DNA of 64,000 nt from Distichodus sexfasciatus (lineage: Eukaryota; Chordata; Actinopteri; Characiformes; Distichodontidae), in assembly GCA_032718565.1 (NCBI GenBank), contig JAVGVS010000189.1:1-64000 (forward strand). The letters run 5' to 3'. Each line of letters begins with the position of its first letter. The stretch's first letter is position 1. Below, in pieces: positions 10,441 through 21,900 of the stretch. Made by a program: the position numbers and the translations under genes. The notes under the pieces are model-generated. The model did no database searches. It worked only from the letters and a program-made list of their open reading frames with translations, and was not told the DNA's origin.

Positions 10441-10460
10441 ACGGCTCTCATGCACAAATG

Positions 10461-11107
10461 TGACCCTCCACGGCAAAACCAGTCGCTTGTCGCAAATTTT
10501 CAAAATTGAGTTATTATGTTTTCACGAAAGGGCATAAATCAAGCTTTAAAACGATACCTATATTGAATGAATCGGACGACATATGACTGAGATATCAACA
10601 TTCAAATGAGTCGGGTTTCTCCTGTCATGGCAAGTGAGAAACGGAGAAATCTGCCTTCGAAGTTGACTATCGCCGTAGCACTCACAGACGCTTGGCGCAG
10701 TCGCGGCTATGTTTGTATTTACGCTAGCCTACGCTGCATTCACAGCCACACGGATAGCCTACCTGCGTTAGGTTAACTGAACTCGGGAGACGGAGGAGGA
10801 TTCCGGAGAAATATCTTCACACTAGTCAACCGGTGGATTTAGCGTAAATATTGAAGTAGAGCGGTCAAAACAGAAACGTTTAACATTTTGATGGAATTGA
10901 ATTCCTCACCTCAAGAAAGTCACGTTTTTAGGATGGAAAGAGTACGTTTTTCAGCGAAATTTATTCACAACAGTACAGTATAGACCTTCCACTGTTTCAA
11001 AACACTAAAAACAAAAAATCCAAAAATTGTACCCCACGCAACATAAACGGTCTATTTTCTCGGAAACCTCCGTTGTGACGAGCGACTGGTTTTGCCGTGG
11101 AGGGTCA
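10461..11107. mobile_element. Terminal-inverted-repeat element, about 647 bp
   Basis: The left end TGACCCTCCACGGCAAAACC plus 'agtcgctt' is repeated in reverse complement at the right end ('agcgactggttttgccgtgg' then 'agggtca'). The inverted repeat covers about 35 bp. The hexamer CAAATG lies outside both ends (10455-10460 and 11108-11113). No transposase frame is present. The superfamily was not assigned. Confidence 0.8.
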
Positions 11108-11365
11108 CAAATGTGTTTTTTCAAAAGGTATCCAATCATATGTCTCCAAAGTTTACAGCCAATCACATCAACTGAAGTTTGAGAGTATGATTTAATGTTG
11201 TCAACATTGCGCTACATTTGCGCATTGTAGTGGTCTTTTGGAGGGAATTGTACGGAGCCACTTAAAGCTGAGGGAAAAAAAATTAAGGATGGCAAAATAT
11301 TTTTAAAAAATATAGTTTGTGGTCCCATACAGTTGCAATAGTACTACTGGCTCACTTGCTCTTTG

Positions 11366-11490
11366 CTGCAGCGTGATGGCATGGATCAACTCAACGAACT
11401 TTACTTTGAACTTGGCATTAAATGTGCAGATATTGTTCTGCTACTTAATGATAAGCATGGGTATGTAATTAGTGAGAGTAAACTTAAGTG
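11366..11490 (+). pseudogene. Relic N-terminal fragment of an integrase/transposase-like protein
   Basis: An acceptor-like 'ctctttgctgcag' precedes a short frame containing YFELGIKCADIVLLLNDKHG. The pattern YF-x-GL-x-x-x-E-I-L-x-x-L-x-x-x-HG is common in integrase-like proteins of fish and invertebrates. Only about 40 codons remain. The identification is by pattern only. Confidence 0.35.
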
Positions 11491-12026
11491 AATTCTTCGA
11501 TTAAGAGGACTCTCCATCCCAAGGGCAGTTCTGTTGCATGGGGCTAATCCTCAGTGGGTCTCACTTCAGTGACCTCCTTTGATTTACTCCATATATAAAT
11601 ATAGAGCTACATATAGAGATATAAATTAATCATAAAAGATCATTTGGCTTTTGGTAAAAAAAAATATCCTGTCAAGTTGAATCTATCTATATGTACTATC
11701 AATAAAGATCACCAAGAATCATGGCATACTCTTTTTGTGTGTATTTGTTTTCTTTTTAAGCCTCCAACATTAGTGTCTGGTCCATAGTCTGCTGACAAAA
11801 AAAACACTACTCTCCACTAGTGCCATCAGTCAACCATCAGTACAATGCCAATATATCAATATTAATTAATTACATTAATACTGAATGAAAGCAGCAAACA
11901 TTTTACACATAAAACATGCCTTAATTTATTGAATTTAAACTTTAAATGTGAAAATAAAAAATAAAATAATAACACTGACCAGTTAAACAGTGTTAGAACA
12001 TTAGAATGTGTCTATAAATTCAGGTT

Positions 12027-12285
12027 AGGGGCAGGTGGTGTAACGGTAAGGTGTTCACCCCGTGATCAGAAGGTCGCAGGATCGAATCCAGGGCCGGTAA
12101 AGTTACCACTGAGGTACTCATGAGCAAGGTACCGTCCCAAAGCACTGCACTGTTAGCTGCCCACTGCTCCCTCACAGATGGGTTAAATGCAGAGCTCACA
12201 TTTCATTGTGGTGCATTGTATGCTATGCTGTGGTGTGTTCACAATGACAACATAATCACTCACTTTCACTATAGCTTCATGAACA
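12027..12285 (+). mobile_element. tRNA-derived SINE, family A, copy 2
   Basis: This copy begins 'ggggcaggtggtgtaacggt' with an A-box-like 'gtaacggtaagg' and a B box ('cgcaggatcgaatcc'). Its body runs through 'accactgaggtactcatgag', 'agctgcccactgctccctca' and 'gtggtgtgttcacaatgaca', matching 7060-7315. It is better preserved than copy 1 and is nested inside the 11246-12629 element, so it inserted later. Confidence 0.85.
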
Positions 12286-12651
12286 ACCCATAAGTAATGC
12301 GAACATTCATGCACTAGCGCTTGTAGGGCTAACTATAGCGGGTTTGTTTTGTCTACCAAAAACACCATTAATAATGACATTTTGCATCATTTTTAATTGA
12401 CAAACATGTTTACCTCAAAAGGGTGCATGCAGATATCAACAACAGAGATAGGGAAAGAGTCGTCTGCTCAGACATCCGTCCTGAATGTAATGTACGGAGG
12501 CAATACTGGTCAAGATGGCTGTACATAAGTTATTGCGAGGGAACATAAAACTATATTTTTAAAAAATATTTTCCCCTCCTTAATTTTTTTCCGTGACCTT
12601 CCCTGACCTTTAAGTGGCTCCGTACAATTGATTCTGACACTAATCTAATCC

Positions 12652-13591
12652 TAGGGTGACCAGATTTAAATTTGTGAAAAAGAGGACACTTAGCTTCGGG
12701 CCCAGACGATTTTAGCCAACACATTTTTTAAACCAAAATTATATATATATATATACGTATATGTACACATCTTTAAACTTTTTTTTATTTGGGTTTTGAA
12801 AATCGAGTGAACAAATTATACATAGATGTGACAGTTTCCAGTTAATTCATTTACTAACTATGCTATATGTAATCATAATTCTTCACTTGTATAACTTTAA
12901 TAAACTGATTATATATAACTGTTGTATGGGGGGTGTTTTTCATATAAACGTAGATCAACGTTTAATTTTATTTAATATATGTGCTTACCTAATGAAATAT
13001 TACTTGAACAATACTGAATAGAACAAGTTTACCTTTCACTACTATGTTATTCTTGTATAACTATGTAACAAATAACAAATCTTGAATATGTTTTCATATT
13101 CTAACCAGTATTGATTCACTTTAACCATGTTAAATTCGTGACTAATTGAAAACTACACTGCACTGGAACATGAAAAATATCGTTCTACATGATTTTATAG
13201 TCACGCAGAGAGACATCATACTGTACTGTATCTTCATGTGAATATTTATGGTAAAATGGGAATTTAGTTTGTAATGTTACTTAGTGAACTGCTGGATCCT
13301 TGACTGGAGTCGATTCTTAGTTCTTAGCCACCTTGAATCGAGGAATCGGTTCTTTATGAAAGCGACTCCCAGCCCTAGACGACGCACAGGTTGCGTCCGA
13401 ATCTGCGAGCTGCCAGTGGTTTGGGACGCGGCCGCCATTAAAGTTATTTGATTTCAATTGTCAAAAAAGGTATGGAAGTGTGAAGATAGACGCTCCGTCC
13501 CTGTAATTCACATTTAGAAATCCCGGACAATTTTAAAACCCCGGCCGGACGCAATTCCCAGGTTTCAAAAAGAGGACGTCTGGTCACCCTA
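12652..13591. mobile_element. hAT-like non-autonomous element with perfect 8-bp target duplication
   Basis: The left end TAGGGTGACCAGA is mirrored at the right end by TCTGGTCACCCTA. Adjacent subterminal text also pairs ('aaaaagaggac' in both orientations). The flanking octamer TCTAATCC is identical on both sides (12644-12651 and 13592-13599), the length produced by hAT transposases. The interior of about 940 bp is AT-rich, contains a (TA)n run near 12741, and has no transposase frame. Confidence 0.85.
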
Positions 13592-13966
13592 TCTAATCCC
13601 ATACAAGTTTCCCGAAAGTTCCGGGAGTCTCCCGCATATTGACAACGGCCCGCATTTTTCGGCATAGCACCTGCTGTAAAGGCGAATTCACTCATTACAG
13701 TGTCAAGCACTATTTGAAAAATAGATCATTGTTGTTTGTTGTCCTCCTTTATTAAAGTTGATTCTTGATATTCCTCAAGCGATTGTGCATTTGTAACGTT
13801 TACTAAATTTTTAAGCGAAAGTGCTATCTGTGTTTTGCGCAAAACCAACGCATTTGTAGCGTCGAGTGAAGTCTACTGTAGTTTCAAGTCATGATTTTAC
13901 AAAATAGTTGTTTGTCTACGTTAACTTCATTAATCATATTCTTCTTACTGCCATTCTTGTGTAAAC

Positions 13967-15205
13967 TTAAAGTGCCCCTATTATGCCTTTTCAAATATGA
14001 TCTTTCATGCAGTGTGTCATGTAGCTGTATGTGAACATAAACTATCTCCAAAGTTGTGACGCCGACAGTGCACGATAAATGAAGTTTTTGTCTATCAAAA
14101 AAAAAAGAGTCGGCTCACATTCACCTAAACGAGTCGTCAGCAATTCGAATCTTTTTCTGTTACGGCCACACGTCACAAAGTAACATATTTGCATAATGTC
14201 CGCCCACGTTCTACGTCGCGAACAACTTGCCCGCCCACAAACAGTACAATTTCCACGTGGATTACATCATGTCAAGAAGACGCTGTATCCTGCGCTGTGA
14301 GAGTAAATTTGTTTTATATGCTGTAGATCATTGTGATAAATGATCTGTCCAAAAAGTACAAAGTGGTTTGTGTATTATATGTGTTGCACTTTAAATGTGT
14401 TGGGCTCTTTAAGAATGCGCACTCCCTTATGGGATGTATGTATCAGCAACGACTAGCTCGGGGCTCAAGGTGTGTGGTGTGTCCTGTTGGTGACACAAGC
14501 CGAGTTAATAAACATCACGTTCATATGTCGATGTCATGGTTTTAATTCCTGGGACACACAACATATGCCCTTCCGAAAGATGAATCTACAAAGAATGAGT
14601 GGTTAACATTCATTTTTTCAACAACACCTCAGCAGTACAATTCCAATCTTGTGTTGTGTTCGCGTCATTTTACTGATGACTGCTTTTCCAATCTTGGGGA
14701 GTACAACGCGGTATTCACCAAACGCTTGGTCTTAACATATGACACTTACCACTGAGAAACGTCCTGCTCCAGTCGTGCTTGTGAAACAGTTTCTTGTCGA
14801 TGTGCCACTTCAACCGTTTCATCGTCAGACTCCGGCTCGAATTGATATGGTAAAATCGAGGCCATCTTTTCTATGTATGGACAGGTCTCCAGAGCTGTCA
14901 TTCAGTTATGGCAATGGGCGTTTCGTTTTCCGACACACGCTGTAGCGGTAGACCAATCATAAAAGACTGCGCCATCTGACCAATCACAGCAGTGAGGGCT
15001 CACGGAAAGGCGGGGTTTAGACAGACTGATTCTTCCAACTGCTTCACACGAGTCGTTTACGAATCATTTAGAAGTGGGGTAAAATTAAATCTATTTTTGG
15101 AGAAAACTAAAGTGTTTTTTGACCTTGCATACATGTAAACCTGTTTTAAGAGGCTCATAAAACAATATTAGCAACCTTTAAAGTGGCATAATAGGGGCAC
15201 TTTAA
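13967..15205. mobile_element. Terminal-inverted-repeat element carrying a THAP-like fragment
   Basis: The ends TTAAAGTGCCCCTATTATGC and its reverse complement 'gcataataggggcactttaa' (15185-15205) are an essentially perfect 21-bp inverted pair. The interior carries a fragment that reads like part of a THAP zinc-finger domain at about 14565-14750. The THAP fold is the DNA-binding domain of P-element and other transposases and of the THAP protein family. No catalytic region was recognised. Confidence 0.7.
14565..14754 (+). pseudogene. THAP-domain-like relic
   Basis: The plus-strand frame reads LPKDESTKNEWLTFIFS and then LVLCSRHFTDDCFSNLG, ending at a TGA. The spacing of 'LPKD..EW', 'C.RHF..DCF' and the following 'KRL' matches the second half of a THAP zinc finger. 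The upstream half (first cysteines) is interrupted by a TAA near 14543. It is too short and broken to be a working gene. Confidence 0.5.
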
Positions 15206-15276
15206 TGTCAGGTTTGATGACGGATAATTTTGTCCTGATGCAGTTAGTGGACACACTACACTAGAGCTGGAGGTCT

Positions 15277-15335
15277 AAAGACCGGTCTCTAGACAACACC
15301 AAGACCACGTAAAAGTGGTCTCGAGACCGGTCTTT
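15277..15335. repeat. Short inverted repeat 'aaagaccggtctc'
   Basis: 'aaagaccggtctct' at 15277 is mirrored by 'gagaccggtcttt' at 15323-15335, with further partial copies of 'accggtcttt' downstream. This is consistent with the edge of an unclassified repeat element. Confidence 0.6.
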
Positions 15336-15409
15336 ACTAATTTACCGGTCTTTACTATTACATTTCTAATTACTTAATGAGTATGATACATTAAATGTAT
15401 TTAGGTAAT

Positions 15410-17995
15410 GTGTGTTATTTAATAAGCTTACTCGTGCCCATTGTATCCAGTACATACAGAAGCTGTTCAGAAAATGCTGTCTATTCGTTGTTATGGAGAA
15501 AAAATGGGAGGAACTGGACTCTTTTCTTTCAGCTGAGTCTTACCCTTCAGAATACAACAAGGCTCAGAGTCAAAACCTCAGGAGATATGCCTCAAAAAAA
15601 AATTGAAATATTTGCTTAAATATATTTTTATATTTATTCATGTAGATGTTTGTTTTTAAAACCAAAGAGGAGGTCAGGAGAATCTTCCGTTTCATTCATG
15701 TCACATTGGAGGACACACTCATACTCAAAATGTGAACTGCGGTGTGTTCAAGATTCTACTGGTTTGGCAGGTCAGTCGACATTGCAAATTGGGTATGTAT
15801 TTTTGTATTTCAGTTAAATCAATCAAAATAAGCAAACATTGTTTTAAACAGCAGTTAAAAATCATATTAGATAAACTATACAGTAGCAATGTCATGGACG
15901 TGGTTGCGGTGAGGATGAGGGAAGGGAATGAGGACACTGTTGCAGGGAAAGTGACAGGGTTTATTGAAGGGCAGGTGAAACACAAAAGGGAAAAACAAGT
16001 CCAAAAGCACACAAAAACCAAGAACAAAGTAACAAAAGAAAGGTGAGGCCCGTGCTCCCAGTCGTAGCCGTTGGGTAAATGGAGAACCTCCCCAAGTAAA
16101 CGGAACAAGCGAAGTCCTCACGTTTGAAGCCTCGGGAGGTGAACTAACAATGGCCCAGACTCTGTAGCCTCCAAGGCAGTCTGGCCAACCGGGGAAAACA
16201 CGGTGGGAGTCACGAGCCTGGGGAGAAAACACAGGAGAGAGAAGCGAGGGTGAGGAGACAAAAGGGTAATCCAAAAAAGAGAACAAAAACCAAACCAGAG
16301 TCAAAAAGGGTCCAATGTCCAAACAGGGAAGAACAGGAAGGGTCCAAAGTCCATACACAAGGAATAAGCAAACGGGGTCCAGGTAATCCAAAAAGCTTGA
16401 CACAACACCAACAACCACACAAGATATGAGGGAGACAGACTCAAGAACACACGGGTTAAACTGACTTAAATAATACCACAGAACTCAATAAACGAGTGCT
16501 TGCACCAATCCCAAACTCAAGGCAGAACGAGACACAGGTGAACTCAAAGATAAGCGAGGGGGCGTTCTGAATAGACACTGACCTACTAGATAGGGAGCAC
16601 GCAGTGCAAACAACATACCAGGAAACGGGGTGCGCTCTAAACAGAAATTGAACTACTCAGAAGGGCACGCAGTGCAGACACAGAACCCAGAAGTGAGGAG
16701 CAAGCTAACACAGAAAGTTAAGGCTACCCCCCCCCCCCCCCAAAGTGAACCCAGAAGACAGGAAACAACAAACAGACACTTATCTGGGTTCACAGTGGCA
16801 CGGTCCCGTCTAGGTTGGGCGGGACCGTGACAAGCCAAATATAAAAAACGTAAGTATAAGCAATGATTGGCCGAGGTTTCAGGATTGCACACATAAGTAA
16901 GTACTGTAGCTAGATTGGTATATTTTTAGAGAATGTTCCATTAAGTAATCTAATTAAATAAGAATGTTGGATATTCTTGTGGACTCCTTAAACATCCTGG
17001 ATTGTGACCAGTGCCAAAAAGTTGGGAAACCGCTGGCTGCTGTGCAACCGCTGTAGTGTATTAAAATAAATATTAGTCGCATCTTAATATAAATGGTAAT
17101 GCATGCATGATACATTATTTTTTCTTGACAGGTGTCTGATGTCTAGGAGCTAATTTGATTCGATCCAACTGGACCACTTCCAAAAACTAGTGGCTTGCAG
17201 TACATTCTCACTGCAACTGACTACTTTTCAAAATGGGCTGAGACTTTTCCATTGAAAAGTAAATCTGCATCTGAAGTAAGCGTTAATTGATTTTTTTCGG
17301 CATGTAAATGTTTCGTTAAAAATTGAATTCACTGGGATCAACTGTTTTACTTTCTTTTTTCCTTTGAAGCTGAGCTCTGGTCTTGGCAACCTTTTGAAAA
17401 TTGAAAGAATTTCTACCACCCACAGACAAAGTCTGCCAACTTAAAAAGGTATGCTTAACATTTGTATGTAACCATTTTTGATAGTTTTTAAAATGTTATT
17501 GTGTTTATGTTTTACTATGTTTACATTTAGAACCCTCAGAAAATTATTGAACAACCAGCAGAATGACTGGGATGTGTATCTAGATGCCACAGTTTTCTTT
17601 GAGGTCAAAGATTCACACCACAACAAAACACCATTTTTTGATGTATGGGAGGCATGCAGTATTTCCTTCAGAAGTTCTTGTAGAAGTGTCGGTGAATGCA
17701 AAAAGAAAAGAAGAAAACATAGTGAAGTCCCAAGACAAGCAAAAGGACACCTATGCCAAACGGGTCCGGAAAAAGTACAGAAACGTTGTGTACGTTTCTG
17801 TATGAAGATGAAGATGAAGATGAAGTTCTTCTTCTCAACATGAAACGTGGAAGAACTGAACAAGATTTCTCTGGTCCCTATACCATTCAGGAAATCTGCT
17901 GCAAATGTGTTAGATTAAAAAACACTGGGGGAGTTACTTAAAGAAAATCAGTACAGCATTGATCACATTAAGCCATACAGAAGGAGCCACTCTGT
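15410..17995 (+). pseudogene. Decayed GIN1/KRBA2-type integrase gene, split by an insertion
   Basis: Pieces of one integrase-like protein occur in order on the plus strand, in different frames. They are: an N-terminal segment at 15485-15600 (EKKWEELDSFLSAESYP); a degenerate zinc-binding segment at about 15690-15770 (FHSCHIGGHT then FYWFG-like); CDQCQKVGKPLAAVQPL at about 17005-17055; the catalytic-core start at about 17157-17275 (GPLPKTSGLQYILTATDYFS then KWAETFPLKSKSASEV); the core end at about 17531-17690 (NNQQNDWDVYLDATVFF); and a tail at about 17945-17995 (YSIDHIKPYRR). The order matches Gypsy-integrase-derived host genes and Ginger-type transposons. GIN1 and KRBA2 are the named relatives. 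A 943-bp insertion (15890-16832) separates the zinc-binding pieces. Stops and frameshifts make it non-functional. GT/AG-like signals near 17277 and 17530 suggest some breaks could be old introns. Confidence 0.6.
15890..16832. mobile_element. Insertion with TGTCAYGG...CCGTGACA ends
   Basis: The left end is 'tgtcatggacgtgg' and the right end 'gggcgggaccgtgaca', an imperfect inverted pair. A local hairpin ('cacggtcccg' with 'cgggaccgtg') sits at the right end, and a (C)n tract lies near 16727-16741. It splits the integrase relic. TG...CA termini would also fit a solo LTR, and no matching target duplication was seen, so the class is open. Long frames across it are not supported as genes. Confidence 0.55.
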
Positions 17996-18019
17996 AAAAG
18001 TATGTGACAGTGAAAAAAG

Positions 18020-18182
18020 CCAAAGAAAAGAGGTGAGGATTAGTGAACAGCAGTATGGTTTTATGCCAGGAAAAAGCACCACGGATGCAAAGTTTGTTCG
18101 CAGGGTGTTGATGGAGTACTACAAGAAAGGTCAGAAGGAACTACAATGTGTCTTTGTGGACTTAGAGAAAGCATATGACAAG
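18020..18182 (+). pseudogene. LINE reverse transcriptase fragment
   Basis: The frame reads EQQYGFMPGKSTTDAKFVRR and then LQCVFVDLEKAYD. This is the segment of a non-LTR reverse transcriptase ending at motif A with its first catalytic aspartate. The frame stops immediately afterwards. No further reverse transcriptase sequence was seen downstream. The stretch 18183-18989 shows no feature I can support beyond AT-rich sequence and probably includes the pnpla2 3' untranslated region (minus strand). Confidence 0.6.
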
Positions 18183-18989
18183 GATATATGCTATTGAGAG
18201 GAGAGGAATGAGGGCCAGAAGGACAAAGGTAGATGTGGCGATGCATGGACTAGTGCTGGCAAAAGTGAAGGATCCTCACTTAATGAAATACTTGGGGTCA
18301 TTTTAAATAATTGGGGTGAACTGTTCAGAGTAACAAACAGTGCAGAAGAGTGGTGGACATGCTACTACATGGACCGTCTCATTCATTCCACATTGAAACT
18401 ATTCCAGGAATACTGTTTATGTTTACAGACTGGCTATACAATATACTCTGCTAATTGTGAAGCTGCTGCTAATCTGGTTGCATTCCATGATTGTAATTGT
18501 AGTTTTCTCAAGTTGAATGCTGTTACAATATTGCACAAATTACTGAACATTATTTGTACATATTACTTATTGTAGTTAATCCACTTGACTGCTGTCACAA
18601 TATTTGCATTGTACTGAAGTTTGAGGAGTGCTATTTAAGCTCTGTCAAGTTCATGGATGAGTCTTCCAAACTTTAACAAAATGTGTTAGTACATCTGAAT
18701 TCCACTTTGAAATATCTATCATTTCTTATAATACTATTTTAAATACTAGTACATAGGTACACAGGAAAACTCCATTACATTAGTATGTCATACAAACTGA
18801 AAGTGAAGACTGTTTGTAATTGCAATGACATTAGGCCCATCTCTCCCAAATGAGAAACCACACATCATTGCCTTTCTTTGTTTAACATATGCATGGATGT
18901 TATGGCTGCCATGCAATAACAGAGGATCCCACAATCATCACATGAACGTTACAAGGCTGAAGGCACTAAATAATGGAATATCATGGTAT

Positions 18990-21900
18990 TCAGCCATTGT
19001 TGTCACAGGAAGCTCCCACAGGATGCATGACCAGACCATCTTCAGCCTCCTCTTGGAAACATGGCAAAAGGGAGGATGTAGATTGAACAGATCCAGTGCT
19101 GAAGGAGCCACGCAGGTCCAGATTAACACAAAAGAGGCCTGGCAGAAGCTGCCGCTGATACTGGTCCAAACGCTGGATAGTGTCCACCACCAAAGAGCTG
19201 CCTCCACACACCCAGCCCGGCAGCAAACTTGTAGTGGAGAACACAGCCGGGGCTGACTGCAAGTGCCTCAGCTCCAGCTGATAGGAGAATCTTAGAGAAA
19301 CAGAGGGAGTTACTTCATGTGTTCATGTTTGCAATTGTGTGTGTTTGTGATTGAGTGTAACCATATTCATTATTGTATTGTGTGTTTAGTTGCATGTGTG
19401 GATTCTTACCGTGCAGACATCTGTTGGGAAACACTTCTACCAGCATGTCTTAGGACATAATTCATTAGCTTCAATGTCTGCTCCTTGAGCCAGCCTACGT
19501 CTTCCTGTACATCAGGCAGCCACTCCATTAGCCTTTAAAAGGACAAAGGGGGTGTGAGAAAGAATCAATACATGCTTAGAAAGAGACATGCAGAGACAAT
19601 AAACTAATAGCTTTCTTGAAAATACCAGAAAAATCAAGAAAATCTTGATCATATCAGGAAAAAGAGTCAGTATCTTTTGCATAAGTTGGGGCAAGTTACC
19701 TGACACTCAGTGAGAGAGCTGATTCTAGTGGGAGAGTGTATGGCAACAAGATGGCTGACAGCATCCTGAAAGGAAGCATGTTGCTTACAGACTGCAAGAG
19801 ACTTTGTCTTTCTTTGCAAGCCTCCACCAATGCTAAATAAAGAAAGAGATTACAATTTATGAACTGTGAATGAGAAAGAAAGCTTCAGTTTTCTCTTTTT
19901 GTCACATAACTACTTTGTTTTACCCTTATGCAGCTGTGGTGGTAGATGTTCAAAGATGTGTTCCTCAATGTTTGCCGTATCATCAGGCACCAACTCTCTT
20001 TCACCACCACTAGCATTAATATCATCATCATTCTCAGAGTCTTCCTCACCCTCCACTGCAGCGTCACCCAAAAATCGGTGAGGTTGTCTGAACTGTAACA
20101 ATCCTGAAAATGCAAATAGAAAATACATCACACTGCGTTTGTGTGAGACTAGCTACAGCCTTTGGGAGACCTGAATGTCTGTGGTCGCAGTACAAACAGG
20201 GACCATTAGGGGGCACCCAAACACTAACACATAACATGGCAGCACCTAATACTTTAATGAAGCATATGACCACAGAGAAGCTCTTTAAAAACCTTATATA
20301 CAAACGATGGTGAAAGCAATACATTTCCCATGTTTCCAACACTATTAAAGGCTGTTGGGTGGTGTAGCCCAGTGGTAGGATACACATCAGGAGGTCATGG
20401 GTTCACTATCTGGGTCAATGCTACCTCACAGACTCACAAGGAAATGCCCTTAACTCCAAGACACTTCAAGGAGACTCTCTCTGCGATTAGGATATGGATG
20501 TAACTCTGCTTACATTTAATGTTTATTCTGTTCCTTAGAGTTAAAGATTATATATCTAGTTGTTGAGTTCCTTGCTTAGGTACACCAATATAATGTAAAT
20601 GTTTGATGAGTAAACAGCACTGTCAAAGATCTAACAGTAACACCCGCCTCTTCCTTACCATTTTTCCTTAGAAAATGCAGGGCATCTTTGTATCCCTGTT
20701 TGCACATAATCTTCATCACCTGGAAGCAGCAAATGAAATGAACAGGCAGGATGAAATGTATGTGCAAGGCATTCTGTCTTGTGTCTGTGCGTGCGTGCGT
20801 GCGTTTTACCTGTGGATCCGGTGGGAAGAGTGCTCTGGAGACCCTGTACAGGTTAGCGAGTGTGAACTGTATGGAGGTGTTGGTGAACCTGAGCTCATGC
20901 AGGTTGGTAGAGCTGACGTCTCGAGGACAGATATCACTCTCTCCTGAGAACGGTGAAACTGTGATTGTGTTCTTCAGCTCATACTGGGGTAAATTATCAC
21001 TGATTCCCCCATCCACATAGCGCTACAGAGTCAGATGGAGACACATAACCGTCACCATGGTCATATTTGGGCCGTACATGATCACTGTATATTATGCATA
21101 TTCTCAAATAAACACATCATTCTGACATATGAGTACAAGGTCATAAAAAGTTACATATTGATTTAAAAAATAGCATTCTGCTAACTGTAGATGTATTAGG
21201 AGAAATTTAGGTGAGATGTTTTCAGCTAGTGCTTTTGTCTGTCACTTAAAAATCGCTGAAGGACAGTAAATGTGTGGCAATCCTATCCCCTGTAGTAAAG
21301 GTCTATGCCCTGCTCAGCCATAAATGTGTATCCTGTTAAAATGTCTGGCATTTGTGTGTTTTATTTTAAGATAAGTTTTAACTATGCAAGACACCCATCG
21401 ATGCAGGTCAGACTCGATGGAATATCTTGAAAGTTATATAAATGTCTTTGGGACTGTGATCATTCATTCACTCATTCATTCATTTTCCGAACCGCTTAAT
21501 CCCAATCAACTGTGATCAAACAAATGAACCAAAGAAAAAAACAGTTGTCAGGAAAAATCATGCCAGTTGTGTGTAAATATAATGATTCATCATTTACAAC
21601 ATTTATCAGACACTCTTATCCAGAGCGACTTTCATTTTCTAATCATTGGCACAGCCTGCTGGCAGCAACTTAAGAATAATGGCCTTGCTAAGGGGCTTAT
21701 TTAGCCATTCCACATTTTTTGGTCAGAGCACTGCGACCACAATGCCCTATCTGCCAAAGACTAATATTTACAGAATCTACATTATAAGATGTAAACCTCA
21801 TCTGCTTATGGTTGCATAAAAAGTAAAAAGACAAGCAAGAGAGGTTCTTATACAAGAACACACAGTAAAACAAGCTTTTTTCAATCAATATACTGAAACA

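Larger units (their letters stand above)
11246..12629. mobile_element. Terminal-inverted-repeat element with a protein-coding relic and a nested SINE
   Basis: The left end reads AATTGTACGGAGCCACTTAA and runs on through an 'aaaaaaaattaagga' tract to 'atttttaaaaaatatagt'. The right end (about 12550-12629) is the reverse complement, with similarity over roughly 75-80 bp. A short relic frame at about 11366-11490 reads MDQLNELYFELGIKCADIVL and then LLNDKHGYVIS. This looks like the N-terminal helical DNA-binding part of integrase/transposase-type proteins in fish, and it stops at a TGA/TAA soon after. A family A SINE is inserted at 12027-12285. No target duplication is clear. Confidence 0.65.

Noticed and set aside
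12040..12100. Genuine tRNA gene
   Set aside because: A/B-box-like motifs are present but no cloverleaf or anticodon arm can be formed; they are the head of a SINE. The same applies to the heads at 28021, 43866 (minus) and 58998.
15876..16418. 180-codon minus-strand ORF
   Set aside because: It spans the edge of the TGTCAYGG insertion and part of the integrase relic; low-complexity Phe/Ser/Pro composition and no family match.
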